DNA of 52,104 bases from Rahnella woolbedingensis (GCF_003602095.1 NZ_RAHH01000033.1:1-52104); one strand, 5' to 3'. Shown: positions 8,863-19,491, counted from the stretch's first letter. Notes: generated by a model not told the origin, from the sequence alone. Numbers and translations: made by a program.

Positions 8863-9750
8863 ATGAGTTCACACCGCCCCGGTTTTGGTTGCAGCTGGTT
8901 GCCCTATGCGCTGGTGCTGCCGCAGTTGCTGATCACCGCGATATTCTTCCTGTGGCCTGCGGGTCAGGCGCTGTGGTATTCGGTGCAGACGCTCGATCCG
9001 TTCGGGCTATCCAGTACCTTCGCCGGTATGACTAACTTCACGCAGCTGTTTCAGGACTCGTACTATCTCGACTCTTTCTACACCACGCTGAAATTCAGCT
9101 TTATGGTGGCGTTTATCGGACTGGCGGTTTCGCTGTTTTTCGCGGCGCTGGTCGATCACGTGGTACGCGGCAGCCGGATTTATCAGACGCTGATGATCTT
9201 GCCTTACGCCGTTGCCCCTGCGGTTGCCGCCGTCTTGTGGATGTTTCTGTTCAGTCCCGGTCTCGGCCTGATCACCCATTTTCTGGGCTCGATAGGCTAC
9301 AACTGGAACCACGCGCAAAACAGCGGTCAGGCGATGTTCCTGGTGGTGCTGGCATCGGTCTGGAAGCAGGTCAGCTACAACTTTCTGTTCTTCCTGGCGG
9401 CGTTGCAGTCGATCCCTAAATCTCTGGTGGAAGCGGCGGCTATCGACGGCGCAGGCCCGGTGCGGCGCTTCTTCAATCTGGTATTGCCCCTTATTTCGCC
9501 GGTGAGCTTCTTCCTGCTGGTAGTCAATCTGGTGTACGCCTTCTTCGATACCTTCCCGGTGATTGATGCCGCGACAGCGGGTGGCCCGGTACAGGCGACC
9601 ACCACGCTGATTTATAAAGTGTATCGCGAAGGTTTCTCCGGTCTGGACTTGTCCAGCTCTGCCGCGCAGTCCGTCATTCTGATGGTGTTGGTTTGCGGCC
9701 TGACGTTCATTCAGTTCCGCTTTGTCGAGCGTAAGGTGCGTTACCAATGA
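8863..9750 (+). CDS. ugpA: Glycerol-3-phosphate ABC permease UgpA
   Basis: This 295-residue inner-membrane permease of the MalF type (E. coli UgpA also 295) pairs with UgpE to form the pore. Six membrane segments are visible. The EAA coupling loop reads [16 protein letters not shown] and meets the UgpC ATPase. The ribosome binding site before the ATG at 8863 is weak (GAG 8 bases upstream) and the repeat ends 33 bp earlier, so permease output may be well below that of UgpB. The stop codon overlaps the ugpE start by four bases. Confidence 0.95.
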   Translation: MSSHRPGFGCSWLPYALVLPQLLITAIFFLWPAGQALWYSVQTLDPFGLSSTFAGMTNFTQLFQDSYYLDSFYTTLKFSFMVAFIGLAVSLFFAALVDHVVRGSRIYQTLMILPYAVAPAVAAVLWMFLFSPGLGLITHFLGSIGYNWNHAQNSGQAMFLVVLASVWKQVSYNFLFFLAALQSIPKSLVEAAAIDGAGPVRRFFNLVLPLISPVSFFLLVVNLVYAFFDTFPVIDAATAGGPVQATTTLIYKVYREGFSGLDLSSSAAQSVILMVLVCGLTFIQFRFVERKVRYQ

Positions 9751-10592
9751 TTGAGAACCGCAGAGGGCTGGATATCTTCAGCCACATCATGCTGCTGCTC
9801 GGCGTGCTGGTGATTTTATTCCCGCTGTACGTCGCGTTTGTGGCGGCGTCGCTGGATAACAAACAGATTTTCGATGTGCCGATGACGCTGATCCCGGGCA
9901 CGCATTTGTGGGAAAACATCACCACTATCTGGACGCAGGGTGCAGGTAACAGCAGTCCGGCATTCGGACGGATGCTGATCAACAGCTTCATTATGGCGAT
10001 GGTCATCACCGTCGGTAAGATTTCCGTCTCGATGCTTTCGGCGTTCGCGATTGTCTATTTTCGTTTTCCGCTGCGTAACCTGTTCTTCTGGCTGATTTTC
10101 ATGACGCTGATGCTGCCGGTGGAAGTGCGTATTTTCCCGACCGTTCAGGTCATTGCCAATCTGCATATGCTCGACAGCTACACCGGCCTGACGCTGCCGC
10201 TGATGGCCTCGGCGACCGCCACTTTCCTGTTCCGTCAGTTCTTTATGACCTTGCCGGATGAACTGCTGGAAGCCGCGCGTATCGACGGCGCGGGCGCGAT
10301 GCGCTTTTTCTGGGACATCGTTCTGCCGCTGTCGAAAACCAATCTCGCGGCGCTGTTCGTCATCACCTTTATCTATGGCTGGAACCAGTACCTGTGGCCG
10401 ATTTTGATCACCAGCGATGCCTCAATGGGCACGGCGGTGGCGGGGATTAAAAGCATGATCTCCTCCGGTGACGGCTCGACCCAATGGAATCAGGTGATGG
10501 CGGCCATGATCCTGACCTTATTGCCACCGCTGGCGGTGGTGCTCCTGATGCAGCGCTGGTTTGTGCGCGGCCTGGTAGACAGTGAGAAGTAA
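9747..10592 (+). CDS. ugpE: Glycerol-3-phosphate ABC permease UgpE
   Basis: This 281-residue MalG-type permease has the same length as E. coli UgpE. Six membrane segments are visible, and the EAA loop [16 protein letters not shown] precedes the last two. Near the C-terminus the family stretch [12 protein letters not shown] is present. It is translationally coupled to ugpA by the ATGA overlap, and ugpC starts 5 bp after its stop. Confidence 0.95.
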   Translation: MIENRRGLDIFSHIMLLLGVLVILFPLYVAFVAASLDNKQIFDVPMTLIPGTHLWENITTIWTQGAGNSSPAFGRMLINSFIMAMVITVGKISVSMLSAFAIVYFRFPLRNLFFWLIFMTLMLPVEVRIFPTVQVIANLHMLDSYTGLTLPLMASATATFLFRQFFMTLPDELLEAARIDGAGAMRFFWDIVLPLSKTNLAALFVITFIYGWNQYLWPILITSDASMGTAVAGIKSMISSGDGSTQWNQVMAAMILTLLPPLAVVLLMQRWFVRGLVDSEK

Positions 10593-10597
10593 CTGAA

Positions 10598-11667
<1,070 letters not shown>

Positions 11668-11671
<4 letters not shown>

Positions 11672-12414
11672 ACATGAAAGCCTGGCCTTACCCTCGCATT
11701 GTGGCGCACCGTGGTGGCGGCGCACTGGCTCCGGAAAACACGCTGGCGGCCATCGATATGGGCGCGAAATACGGTCATATCATGATCGAATTTGATGCCA
11801 AACTGGCGCAGGGCGGGGAAATTTTCCTGTTGCATGACGACACACTGAACCGCACCAGCAACGGCTGGGGCGTGGCAGGTGAACTGCCGTGGGATAAGCT
11901 CGAACAGCTCGACGCCGGTAACTGGTACAGCGCCGCGTTTAAAGGCGAAAAATTGCCGTTGCTGGCGCAGGTCGCCGAACGCTGCTCGCGTCATCACATG
12001 ATGGTGAATATCGAGATCAAACCGACCACCGGTCTGAATGAAAAAACCGGTACCGATGTGGCGCTGGCGGCGCGTGAATTGTGGAAAGATCAGGCTGTTC
12101 CGCCGCTGCTTTCCTCGTTCGAATTCGACGCGCTGGTTGCCGCGAAAAAAGCTGCACCGGAACTGCCGCGTGGCTTACTGATCGACGAATGGCATGAGGA
12201 CTGGAAAGCGCTGACTGATGAGCTGGAATGCGTTTCCCTGCACCTCAATCATAAATTGCTCAACGAAGAACGTGTGCGGGCGATTAAAGACGCCGGTCTG
12301 CATATTCTGGTGTACACGGTGAATAACCCGGCGCGTGCCCGCGAATTGCTGGACTGGGGCGTGGACTGTATCTGTACCGATAAGATTGATGTGATCGGGC
12401 CGGATTTTACCTAG
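11668..12414 (+). CDS. ugpQ: Glycerophosphodiester phosphodiesterase UgpQ
   Basis: This 248-residue cytoplasmic GDPD (E. coli UgpQ 247) hydrolyses glycerophosphodiesters, during or after import by Ugp, to glycerol-3-phosphate and an alcohol. Conserved residues are visible: V-A-H-R-G-G-G with P-E-N-T (catalytic His and metal-site Glu), I-E-F-D-A-K-L (metal ligands), [10 protein letters not shown] (second catalytic His) and N-I-E-I-K-P. It is the last gene of ugpBAECQ and starts inside the end of ugpC. A hairpin without a T-run (12437-12462) separates it from the convergent yhhA. Confidence 0.95.
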
Positions 12415-12436
12415 AACGTGGTGCTAAAAGTACAGA

Positions 12437-12462
12437 TCAGGCGCAGTGACTACCGCGCCTGA
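12437..12462. terminator. Hairpin between convergent ugpQ and yhhA
   Basis: TCAGGCGC (12437-12444) pairs perfectly with GCGCCTGA (12455-12462) across a 10-nt loop. No run of T follows on either strand, so it is more likely a 3'-end stabiliser or a weak terminator than a classical one. Confidence 0.4.
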
Positions 12463-12470
12463 ATGATTAA

Positions 12471-12773
12471 CTAAGGCGTCTGATTCAGCTTCTGTCCCAG
12501 CGTCTGATTATTCTGCTGGATCTGCAAACGTTGCTGATTGCTCTGAATCTGCGATTTCAGTTTCAGCTGCTGTTGCTGCTGACTGTTACGCATATCCTGC
12601 TCCTGCTGACGTTTCTGCATCTGCTGGTTAGTTTGCTGTTGCTGCTGCATCCGCTGTTGCGAAGGATTGGTCAGCAGCGGGTCGTTCGGATTCGGTACCT
12701 TTTCGACGGCACTGGCGGTCTGAACGGCAAACAGCAACGGCAGCGCGGCGAGCATCCCATATAAATATTTCAT
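12471..12773 (-). CDS. yhhA: Glutamine-rich periplasmic protein YhhA (DUF2756)
   Basis: This 100-residue protein starts with a signal peptide (residues 1-22, ending T-A-S-A), followed by N-P-N-D-P-L-L-T-N-P-S-Q-Q-R and then a segment dominated by Gln, with Met, Lys and Arg and almost no hydrophobic residues. It corresponds to E. coli YhhA, which also follows ugpQ but is about 146 residues long; here the Gln-rich tail is shorter. The function is unknown. The composition suggests a disordered or coiled periplasmic chain. It is convergent with ugpQ. Confidence 0.85.
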   Translation of the reverse strand: MKYLYGMLAALPLLFAVQTASAVEKVPNPNDPLLTNPSQQRMQQQQQTNQQMQKRQQEQDMRNSQQQQQLKLKSQIQSNQQRLQIQQNNQTLGQKLNQTP

Positions 12774-12895
12774 CAGTTCATCCTCCGTTTCCAGTCATAC
12801 GTTAAGTGTATGCCATCGCAGCCGTGAACGTGTCCTTTGAGCGCACGTTTCCCTCAAAGCGTGGCACGGCTCTCGTTTGCTCTATAATTAAACAG

Positions 12896-12928
12896 ATGTA
12901 AACCACCTTCATGCTTCGCGGTTTCCTT
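12896..12928 (+). promoter_or_regulatory. Candidate BirA (biotin) operator upstream of yigM
   Basis: ATGTAAACC (12896-12904), 15 bp, then GGTTTCCTT (12920-12928). The enterobacterial BirA operator is TTGTAAACC, 15-16 bp, GGTTTACAA. The left arm matches at 8 of 9 positions and the right at 6 of 9. A perfect TATAAT lies just upstream at 12883-12888, so bound BirA would cover the transcription start. Biotin control of yigM has been predicted for E. coli relatives; this site is read from sequence only. Confidence 0.65.
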
Positions 12929-12975
12929 CATTCCGTTACAATTATCCATCTTTAACATTTTAGGGCTCAACTGCC

Positions 12976-13875
12976 GTGCCTTTACTCATAATCACCACCA
13001 TTTTGTGGGCCTTTTCTTTCAGCCTGATTGGCGTCTATCTGGCCGGACAGGTCGACAGCGTGTTTTCCGTTCTGGTCCGTCTCGGGCTGGCGGCGCTGAT
13101 TTTCCTGCCGTTCCTGCGTTGGAAAGGCCATCAGCTCACCACCATTTTGCTGTATATGGCGGTGGGCGCGATGCAGCTTGGCATCATGTATCTCATCAGC
13201 TTCGAAGCGTATTTGTACCTTTCGGTGCCGGAATTCCTGCTGTTTACGGTGATGACGCCGCTGTACGTCACGCTGATTTATGATCTGATCAGTGGCCGCA
13301 AGATCCGCATCGGGTATGCGCTGAGCGCGCTGCTGGCAGTGGCGGGCGCGGCGATTATCCGTTACGACCACATCAGCGAACATTTCATCATTGGCTTATT
13401 ACTGGTGCAGGCGGCGAATATCTGTTTTGCCATCGGACAGGTGGGCTATAAACGTCTGATGGAAACCCGTCCGATGCCGCAGCATACGGCCTTTTCCTGG
13501 TTCTATCTGGGGGCGTTACTGTGTGCGGTGGTGGCGTGGTTCCTGTGGGGCAATCCGCAAAAACTGCCAACCACTGACCTGCAATGGGGCATTCTGGTAT
13601 GGCTGGGGATCGGCGCTTCAGGTCTGGGATATTTTATGTGGAACTACGGCGCGACGCAGGTCGATGCGGGTACGCTTGGGATTATGAACAACTTTCACGT
13701 CCCGGCCGGGCTGCTGGTTAACCTGGCGATCTGGCAACAGCAGCCGTACTGGCCGAGCTTTATCGTCGGCGCCGCCGTGATTATGTCCTCACTGTGGGTG
13801 CACCGACGTTGGGTCGTGCCGCGTCGCGAACAAACGGCAGATGATCGCACGCGTGCTGCCGCGCCGAACGAATAA
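12976..13875 (+). CDS. yigM: Biotin transporter YigM (BioP), EamA family
   Basis: This 299-residue, ten-helix EamA/DMT permease has the same length as E. coli YigM (BioP), the high-affinity biotin uptake protein, and matches it along the whole chain ([27 protein letters not shown]). The start is GTG at 12976, giving [16 protein letters not shown]. The last 95 bp overlap the 3' end of metR on the other strand. The candidate BirA operator upstream supports the biotin role. In E. coli it also neighbours metR. Confidence 0.92.
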   Translation: MPLLIITTILWAFSFSLIGVYLAGQVDSVFSVLVRLGLAALIFLPFLRWKGHQLTTILLYMAVGAMQLGIMYLISFEAYLYLSVPEFLLFTVMTPLYVTLIYDLISGRKIRIGYALSALLAVAGAAIIRYDHISEHFIIGLLLVQAANICFAIGQVGYKRLMETRPMPQHTAFSWFYLGALLCAVVAWFLWGNPQKLPTTDLQWGILVWLGIGASGLGYFMWNYGATQVDAGTLGIMNNFHVPAGLLVNLAIWQQQPYWPSFIVGAAVIMSSLWVHRRWVVPRREQTADDRTRAAAPNE

Positions 13876-14716
13876 ATGCTTCGGTGACCGGCTGACGCTG
13901 TTCGCCGTCACGAACGGCGGCGTACAGGCGGCTCCATAAGCCATCGCCCAGGGTTTTGGTGACGACCAGACCCTGGCGCTCAAAACTCTCCACCACCCAG
14001 TGTGGTAACGCCGCAATACCCATTCTCGCTGACACCATCTGAATCAATAACAACGTGTTATCGACGCTTTTCAGCGCCGGGCTGACGCCTGCCGGTTGCA
14101 GGAAATGCCGCCAGATATCCAGACGCTGACGCTGCACAGGATAAATCATCAGGGTTTCCGTGCTGAGGTCTTCCGGCGTAATCACCGTTTTGTCGGCCAG
14201 CGGATGATCCGGTGCGAGTACCAGACGTACCTCAAAATCAAACATCGGGGAATAATGCAGGCCGCTGCGCGGCAGAATGTCGGAGGTTAACACGATATCC
14301 AGCTCGCCCTGTTGCAGCGCAGGCTGCGGGTCAAAAGTCACGCCGGATTTGAAATCCATCAATACCTGTGGCCAGTTCTGATGGAAGCTATCCAGTGCAG
14401 GCGTCAGCCACTGAATACAGCTGTGACATTCAATCGCGATACGCAGCGAAGCCTGATGCGGCTCATTACAGGCCTGCAACGCCTGCTGGATTTGCGGCAG
14501 CACCTGTTCGGCCAGATTCAGCATGATTTCGCCCTGCGGCGTGAACCGTAAAGGCTGGCTTTTTCGCACGAACAACCTGAAACCGAGCCGTTGCTCCAGG
14601 TCGCTGAACTGGTGCGACAGAGCTGATTGGGTTTGATGAAGCTGCGAGGCGGCTGCGGCCAGTGACCCGGTGTTACGCAGTGCTTGCAACGTTCGCAGGT
14701 GTTTCAGTTCGATCAT
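13781..14716 (-). CDS. metR: LysR-type methionine regulator MetR
   Basis: This 311-residue LysR-family activator (E. coli MetR 317) uses homocysteine as coeffector and controls metE and other methionine genes. The N-terminal winged helix-turn-helix (about residues 1-60) contains [20 protein letters not shown]; the effector domain includes [12 protein letters not shown]. It is divergent from metE with a 104-bp gap, and a MetR-like site overlaps its own start codon, which fits autoregulation. Its final 95 bp are antisense to the end of yigM. Confidence 0.95.
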   Translation of the reverse strand: MIELKHLRTLQALRNTGSLAAAASQLHQTQSALSHQFSDLEQRLGFRLFVRKSQPLRFTPQGEIMLNLAEQVLPQIQQALQACNEPHQASLRIAIECHSCIQWLTPALDSFHQNWPQVLMDFKSGVTFDPQPALQQGELDIVLTSDILPRSGLHYSPMFDFEVRLVLAPDHPLADKTVITPEDLSTETLMIYPVQRQRLDIWRHFLQPAGVSPALKSVDNTLLLIQMVSARMGIAALPHWVVESFERQGLVVTKTLGDGLWSRLYAAVRDGEQRQPVTEAFIRSARQHACDHLPFVRDAARPNVGAPTVRT

Positions 14717-14728
14717 GAGAGTCCTTCA
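14716..14728. promoter_or_regulatory. Candidate MetR binding site
   Basis: TGAGAGTCCTTCA matches the MetR consensus TGAA-N5-TTCA at 7 of 8 defined positions. It begins at the first base of the metR start codon, so binding there could both repress metR and activate metE. A second, weaker half-site, TGAATAATT, starts at 14737. Confidence 0.55.
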
Positions 14729-14779
14729 CTGTGTCATGAATAATTTGCGCTTGTGGAATATACACTACCTGCGGATTAT

Positions 14780-14803
14780 GGATGTGTAAACATCTGGATG
14801 GCT
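14780..14803 (+). promoter_or_regulatory. Candidate MetJ operator of metE
   Basis: Three adjoining 8-bp met boxes are visible: GGATGTGT, AAACATCT and GGATGGCT. Against the AGACGTCT consensus they match at 5, 6 and 5 of 8 positions. The array ends 17 bp before the metE start. MetJ with S-adenosylmethionine binds tandem boxes cooperatively, so imperfect units are normal. Confidence 0.6.
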
Positions 14804-14820
14804 AAACAGGAATTAAAAAG

Positions 14821-17100
14821 ATGACGATACTGAATCACACTCTGGGTTTTCCACGCGTTGGTCTGCGTCGTGAACTTAAAAAAGCACAAGAAAGCTACTG
14901 GGCAGGCAATTCCACTCAGGAAGAACTGCTGGCAACCGGACGCGAACTCCGCGCCCGTCACTGGAAGCAACAATCTGAAGCCGGCGTGGATCTGGTGCCG
15001 GTGGGCGATTTCGCCTGGTACGATCACGTACTGACCACCAGCCTGTTGCTGGGTAACGTGCCTGCACGTCATCAGAATGCTGACGGCTCTGTGGATCTCG
15101 ATACTTTATTCCGCCTTGGCCGTGGCCGTGCACCGACAGGTAAACCGGCAGCGGCGGCTGAAATGACCAAATGGTTCAACACCAACTATCACTACATGGT
15201 GCCGGAGTTTGTGAAAGGGCAGAAATTCAAACTGACCTGGACGCAGCTGCTGGAAGAAGTGGACGAAGCGCTGGCGCTCGGCCACAAAGTGAAACCTGTT
15301 CTGCTGGGCCCGCTGACCTATCTGTGGCTCGGCAAAGTAAAAGGCGAGCAGTTTGACCGCCTTTCCCTGCTCAACGATATTCTGCCGGTGTATCAGCAAA
15401 TTCTGGCTGAACTGGCAAAACGCGATATCGAATGGGTGCAGATTGATGAACCGGCTCTGGTGCTGGAGTTGCCGCAGGATTGGCTGAATGCCTATAAACC
15501 GGCGTACACCGCGTTGCAACAGAACAAAACCAAACTGCTGCTGACCACCTATTTCGACAGCGTCGGGCATAACCTCGACACCATCCGCCAGTTACCGGTA
15601 CAGGGGCTGCACATTGACGCCGTCGCCGGTCGTGACGACCTGCAAACCGTCATCAACGCCCTGCCAAAAGACTGGTTGATTTCTCTGGGCGTGATCAACG
15701 GTCGTAACGTCTGGCGTGCGGACCTGAGCACCTGGTTTGACCGTCTGAAGCCACTGGTGGCGGGACGCAATGTCTGGATTGGCAGCTCCTGTTCACTGCT
15801 GCATAGCCCGATCGATTTAAGCGTTGAAAGCCGCCTCGATGAAGAAGTCAAATGCTGGTTCGCCTTTGCGCTGCAAAAATGTGCCGAGCTGTCATTACTG
15901 ACTTGTGCCCTGAATAACCCGACAGAAGAAGCTCAGCAGAAACTGGCACAATACAGCGCACCCATCCGCGCCCGCCGTGAGTCTACCCGCGTGAATAATG
16001 CCGCTGTAGGTAAGCGTGTTGCCGCGATTACCGGCGCGGATATCGAGCGTCCGCACGTTTACACCGAACGTGCCAAAGCGCAGCGCGCCCGTTTCAATCT
16101 GCCAGCCTGGCCGACGACTACCATTGGTTCCTTCCCGCAAACCACTGAAATCCGTGGCCTGCGTCTGGACTTCAAACAAGGCCGTCTGGACAACACTAAA
16201 TACCGCACAGGTATCAGCGAGCATATTAAACAGGCCATCAAAGAGCAGGAACGTCTGGATATCGACGTGCTGGTGCATGGCGAAGCTGAACGTAACGACA
16301 TGGTCGAATATTTCGGTGAGCATCTGGACGGTTTTGTTTTCACGCAAAATGGCTGGGTGCAGAGTTACGGTTCACGTTGCGTGAAACCTCCGGTGATTAT
16401 CGGCGACGTCAGCCGTCCGCAAGCTATTACCGTTGAGTGGGCGAAGTACGCGCAGTCTCTGACCGAGAAACCGGTGAAAGGCATGCTGACCGGGCCGATT
16501 ACCATTCTCTGCTGGTCATTCCCGCGTGAAGATGTCAGCCGTGAAATCATCGCCAAACAAATCGCCCTGGCGCTGCGTGATGAAGTGGAAGATCTGGAAA
16601 AAGCCGGTATCGGCATCATCCAGATTGACGAACCGGCACTGCGCGAAGGCCTGCCACTGCGTCAGTCCGAGTGGAATGCGTATCTGCGCTGGGCGGTGGA
16701 TGCGTTCAAACTGAATGCCGCGATTGCCCGCGATGACACGCAGATCCACACCCACATGTGTTACTGCGAATTCAACGACATCATGGATTCGATTGCCGCG
16801 CTGGATGCCGACGTCATCACTATCGAAACTTCACGCTCTGATATGGACTTGCTGGAATCGTTCAAAGACTTCGAGTATCCGAATGAAATCGGGCCGGGCG
16901 TTTACGACATTCACTCACCGAATGTGCCAAGTGTGGAATGGATTGAAGATTTGCTGCGTAAAGCCGCGGATCGTATCCCGGCAGAACGCCTGTGGGTGAA
17001 CCCGGACTGCGGCCTGAAAACCCGCGGCTGGCCGGAAACCCGCGAGTCGCTGGAAAACATGGTGAAAGCCGCCAAGCGCCTGCGAGCTGAGAAAGCCTGA
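14821..17100 (+). CDS. metE: Cobalamin-independent methionine synthase MetE
   Basis: This 759-residue enzyme (E. coli MetE 753) transfers the methyl group of 5-methyltetrahydropteroyl-triglutamate to homocysteine in the cytosol. It has the two-barrel layout: an N-terminal half with the folate-binding [13 protein letters not shown], and a C-terminal catalytic half with zinc ligands in H-T-H-M-C-Y-C-E-F and [11 protein letters not shown]. The ribosome binding site AGGA is about 8 bases before ATG. Control by MetR and MetJ is suggested by the upstream sites. A strong terminator follows. Confidence 0.97.
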   Translation: MTILNHTLGFPRVGLRRELKKAQESYWAGNSTQEELLATGRELRARHWKQQSEAGVDLVPVGDFAWYDHVLTTSLLLGNVPARHQNADGSVDLDTLFRLGRGRAPTGKPAAAAEMTKWFNTNYHYMVPEFVKGQKFKLTWTQLLEEVDEALALGHKVKPVLLGPLTYLWLGKVKGEQFDRLSLLNDILPVYQQILAELAKRDIEWVQIDEPALVLELPQDWLNAYKPAYTALQQNKTKLLLTTYFDSVGHNLDTIRQLPVQGLHIDAVAGRDDLQTVINALPKDWLISLGVINGRNVWRADLSTWFDRLKPLVAGRNVWIGSSCSLLHSPIDLSVESRLDEEVKCWFAFALQKCAELSLLTCALNNPTEEAQQKLAQYSAPIRARRESTRVNNAAVGKRVAAITGADIERPHVYTERAKAQRARFNLPAWPTTTIGSFPQTTEIRGLRLDFKQGRLDNTKYRTGISEHIKQAIKEQERLDIDVLVHGEAERNDMVEYFGEHLDGFVFTQNGWVQSYGSRCVKPPVIIGDVSRPQAITVEWAKYAQSLTEKPVKGMLTGPITILCWSFPREDVSREIIAKQIALALRDEVEDLEKAGIGIIQIDEPALREGLPLRQSEWNAYLRWAVDAFKLNAAIARDDTQIHTHMCYCEFNDIMDSIAALDADVITIETSRSDMDLLESFKDFEYPNEIGPGVYDIHSPNVPSVEWIEDLLRKAADRIPAERLWVNPDCGLKTRGWPETRESLENMVKAAKRLRAEKA

Positions 17101-17134
17101 AACAAAGCATCGTTGTGTTGTTGCTGAACCATTT

Positions 17135-17158
17135 GGGGCACTCTGGTGCCCCTTTTTT
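17135..17158 (+). terminator. Rho-independent terminator of metE
   Basis: GGGGCAC (17135-17141), loop TCTG, GTGCCCC (17146-17152), then six T. It starts 35 bp after the metE stop codon. Confidence 0.92.
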
Positions 17159-17197
17159 ATAGCACTCATTCGCACTTTGTTACGTCTCTTTCAGCCC

Positions 17198-17255
17198 GCG
17201 CCATACGCTGGCTGTGGCGCTGTCTGCGTGCCGAACCTGGCCGGATTTCCACGCA
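17198..17255. other. Two adjacent inverted repeats between metE and the SDR gene
   Basis: GCGCCA (17198-17203) pairs with TGGCGC (17215-17220), and TGCGTG (17225-17230) pairs with CACGCA (17250-17255). They lie between the metE terminator and the next gene. No T-run follows. They could be part of the SDR gene's leader or a regulator site; no known element was recognised. Confidence 0.35.
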
Positions 17256-17323
17256 CAGCATAGTTCTCCGCTAGGCTTAATACAGGCTTCACTATCTTTT
17301 AACCCATCAGACAGGGAGAGAAT

Positions 17324-18088
17324 ATGAATCGGTTTACAGACAAAGTGGTGGTAGTGACTGGCGCAGGTTCCGGCATGGGTGCGGCGTCCGCACGGCGTTT
17401 TTCTTCAGAAGGGGCGATTGTGGTACTGGTTGGCCGGACGAAGGAAAAGCTGGAGAAAGTCGCGAAAACGCTGAGCAGTACGCAGTATTACATCCATCTG
17501 GCGGATGTTTCTTGTGCCGCGGATGTGGAGCGTATGGCGCAAGTGATTGAAGATAAATTCGGTCGTGTCGACGTGCTGGTGAACGGCGCGGGTGTGGTAG
17601 TTCAGGGCAACGTGACAGAGGCCAGCCTCGACGACTGGCAGAAAATCATTGGTATCGATCTCAGTGGCGTTTTCTACTGCACGCGGTTCTTTATGCCCGC
17701 GCTGATTAAAAGCAAAGGCAATATCGTCAATATTTCGTCGGTGTCCGGTATCGGCGGCGACTGGGGAATGAGTTTTTATAATGCCGCGAAAGGCGGTGTG
17801 ACCAACTTCACCCGCTCGATTGCGATGGATCACGGCAAAGACGGCGTGCGCGTCAACGCCGTATGTCCGTCGCTGACCTTCACGGATATGGCGGCTGGCA
17901 TTAAAGACAACAAGCCGTTACTGGCGAAATTTGCCGAACGTATTCCGCTGGGGCGGGGCGCAGAGCCGGAAGAAATTGCCGATGTCATTGCGTTTCTCGC
18001 CAGTGATGATGCCCGTTTCGTGACGGGGGTGAATCTGCCGGTCGATGGTGGTCTTTCTGCCTCTAACGGGCAGCCTTCACTGGTGTAG
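17324..18088 (+). CDS. Short-chain dehydrogenase, acetoin reductase/BudC-like
   Basis: This 254-residue classical SDR has the nucleotide-binding motif T-G-A-G-S-G-M-G (residues 12-19), N-G-A-G, the catalytic Ser in S-S-V-S-G and the Y-N-A-A-K catalytic pair. From memory it resembles the Serratia meso-2,3-butanediol dehydrogenase/acetoin reductase in G-G-D-W-G, A-M-D-H-G-K-D-G-V-R-V-N-A-V-C-P-S-L and the C-terminal V-D-G-G. The end of the second beta strand reads L-V-G-R-T-K-E-K-L, without the Asp usual in NAD-specific forms, so NADP(H) may be preferred (inference). The substrate is probably a small alpha-hydroxyketone or diol. It is followed by its own terminator and then yijO. Confidence 0.75.
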   Translation: MNRFTDKVVVVTGAGSGMGAASARRFSSEGAIVVLVGRTKEKLEKVAKTLSSTQYYIHLADVSCAADVERMAQVIEDKFGRVDVLVNGAGVVVQGNVTEASLDDWQKIIGIDLSGVFYCTRFFMPALIKSKGNIVNISSVSGIGGDWGMSFYNAAKGGVTNFTRSIAMDHGKDGVRVNAVCPSLTFTDMAAGIKDNKPLLAKFAERIPLGRGAEPEEIADVIAFLASDDARFVTGVNLPVDGGLSASNGQPSLV

Positions 18089-18122
18089 TTGCAGATGAAT
18101 CCGCGATAAAATTCGCACTTCC

Positions 18123-18153
18123 GGCCCGCCACTTCACTGGCGGGCCATTTTTT
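18123..18153 (+). terminator. Rho-independent terminator of the SDR gene
   Basis: GGCCCGCCA (18123-18131), loop CTTCAC, TGGCGGGCC (18138-18146), then ATTTTTT. The stem is a perfect 9 bp. It separates the SDR transcript from yijO. Confidence 0.92.
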
Positions 18154-18243
18154 CGCGGTCTGCCGCAAATTTGCGCCATGTTGTCCTTTCCCCTCGACAG
18201 ATTCGCTATCATGGCGGTGATTCTGCGCAAAGGTAGTCTGACC

Positions 18244-19101
18244 ATGACCCATCTTCTTTTTCCTCTATTATCTCCGTTACTTGAACATCCGGCGGGCATC
18301 CGTCAGGTGTATTTTGCCGGTGCTCAGCATCCGGTACCGGAGCTGGCCTATCAGGTGGATTTCCCCCGTCTTGAGCTGGTTCTGGACGGTGAACAGCTGA
18401 TGAAATGGGAAGATGAGCACGGCAATGTTCAGACGACCCGGATGCAGGCTGGCGATGCGCTGTTCGTTCCGGCAAAAGGCTGGAACAGCCCGCAGTGGCA
18501 GCAACCCGTGCGGACGCTGAGTTTTTTGTTTGGCAAACAACAGCTGGGTTTCAGCCTGCTTAACTGGGATGGAGAACAGTTTTCTTCCAGCGAAAAAGGC
18601 AATGTCGGGCGGCGCGGGCCGCGTACCGGTGCATTCATGTTACAGGCGCTCAACGAACTGGCGTGGCATCGCCAGGATCAGCCCACGGCTAAGTTTCTGG
18701 TTAAAGGACTGCTCAGCCACGCGCTGGATCTCTTCAGTTCTTCGGTGCAAATCGTTTCGCGCAGCCAGGCGCTGTTCGCCGCTATCCGTCAGTATATTGA
18801 AGAGCATTACCGCGAACCGCTGACCCGCGATTCTGTCGCTAAAGCGTTCTATATTTCGCCGAATTATTTATCGCATCTGTTTCAGAAAAGTGGCGGCGTC
18901 GGGCTGAATGAGTACCTGAATTATGTGCGGCTGGAGCAGGCGAAGAATTTGCTGAAAGGGTATGACATGAAAGTCCGGGAAGTGGCTCACGCCTGCGGGT
19001 TTATCGACAGCAACTATTTTTGCCGCCAGTTCAGAAAGAGCACCGAAAGGTCTCCTTCAGAATACCGCCGTCAATACCGCAGCCAGTTTGAAAATGCCTG
19101 A
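18244..19101 (+). CDS. yijO: AraC-family regulator YijO
   Basis: This 285-residue regulator has an N-terminal cupin-like sensing half (about 1-130) and a C-terminal double helix-turn-helix (about 185-280), with S-V-A-K-A-F-Y-I-S-P-N-Y-L-S-H-L-F-Q-K and V-A-H-A-C-G-F-I-D-S-N-Y-F-C-R-Q-F. It matches E. coli YijO (283), which likewise lies beside frwD. The ATG at 18244 has AAGGTAG upstream; in-frame ATGs at 18178 and 18211 lack a ribosome binding site. It points toward the frw/pfl genes, and control of that cluster is a reasonable inference but unproven. Confidence 0.85.
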   Translation: MTHLLFPLLSPLLEHPAGIRQVYFAGAQHPVPELAYQVDFPRLELVLDGEQLMKWEDEHGNVQTTRMQAGDALFVPAKGWNSPQWQQPVRTLSFLFGKQQLGFSLLNWDGEQFSSSEKGNVGRRGPRTGAFMLQALNELAWHRQDQPTAKFLVKGLLSHALDLFSSSVQIVSRSQALFAAIRQYIEEHYREPLTRDSVAKAFYISPNYLSHLFQKSGGVGLNEYLNYVRLEQAKNLLKGYDMKVREVAHACGFIDSNYFCRQFRKSTERSPSEYRRQYRSQFENA

Positions 19102-19123
19102 CTGCTGACCTGTTTCGAGGGAT

Positions 19124-19468
19124 TTACGGTAAAACGATTTTTGTGCCCTGTGGCGAGGTAGAGATTTTTTTTACCGCAGCCATCACTTTTTCAGGGGTAC
19201 GTAAAAACGTATGAATACCCGTCTGAACGCAGCGGCTGTGAGCGAAACGTTCGCTTTGTTCCAGCTGAATTTCAGTGATCAGCAAGGTAATATCCGCCTG
19301 AGCAATGTCCGCTTCAGACAGTAAGTTCTCGACGCCCAGCGCGCCCTGCGTTTCGACTTTTACCTGCCACTTTTCCTGCGCGCAGAGTTTTTCCAGACGC
19401 TCCGCCGCCATATAAGTATGTGCCACACCGCTGATACAAGCGGTGACTGCGACCAGTTTGAGCGACAT
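19124..19468 (-). CDS. frwD: PTS fructose-like EIIB component FrwD
   Basis: This 114-residue cytoplasmic EIIB domain of the fructose PTS family (E. coli FrwD 113) carries the phosphorylated cysteine Cys11 in V-T-A-C-I-S-G-V-A-H-T-Y-M-A-A. It would pass phosphate from the PtsA EIIA domain to a sugar crossing FrwC. A second EIIB, FrwB, is encoded in the same operon; the reason for two is unknown. It is the last gene of the minus-strand run frwC-frwB-pflD-pflC-frwD. It converges with yijO, with only 22 bp between stop codons and no terminator visible. Confidence 0.92.
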   Translation of the reverse strand: MSLKLVAVTACISGVAHTYMAAERLEKLCAQEKWQVKVETQGALGVENLLSEADIAQADITLLITEIQLEQSERFAHSRCVQTGIHTFLRTPEKVMAAVKKISTSPQGTKIVLP

Positions 19469-19491
19469 CGTATTTCCCCTGATTTAAAAAT

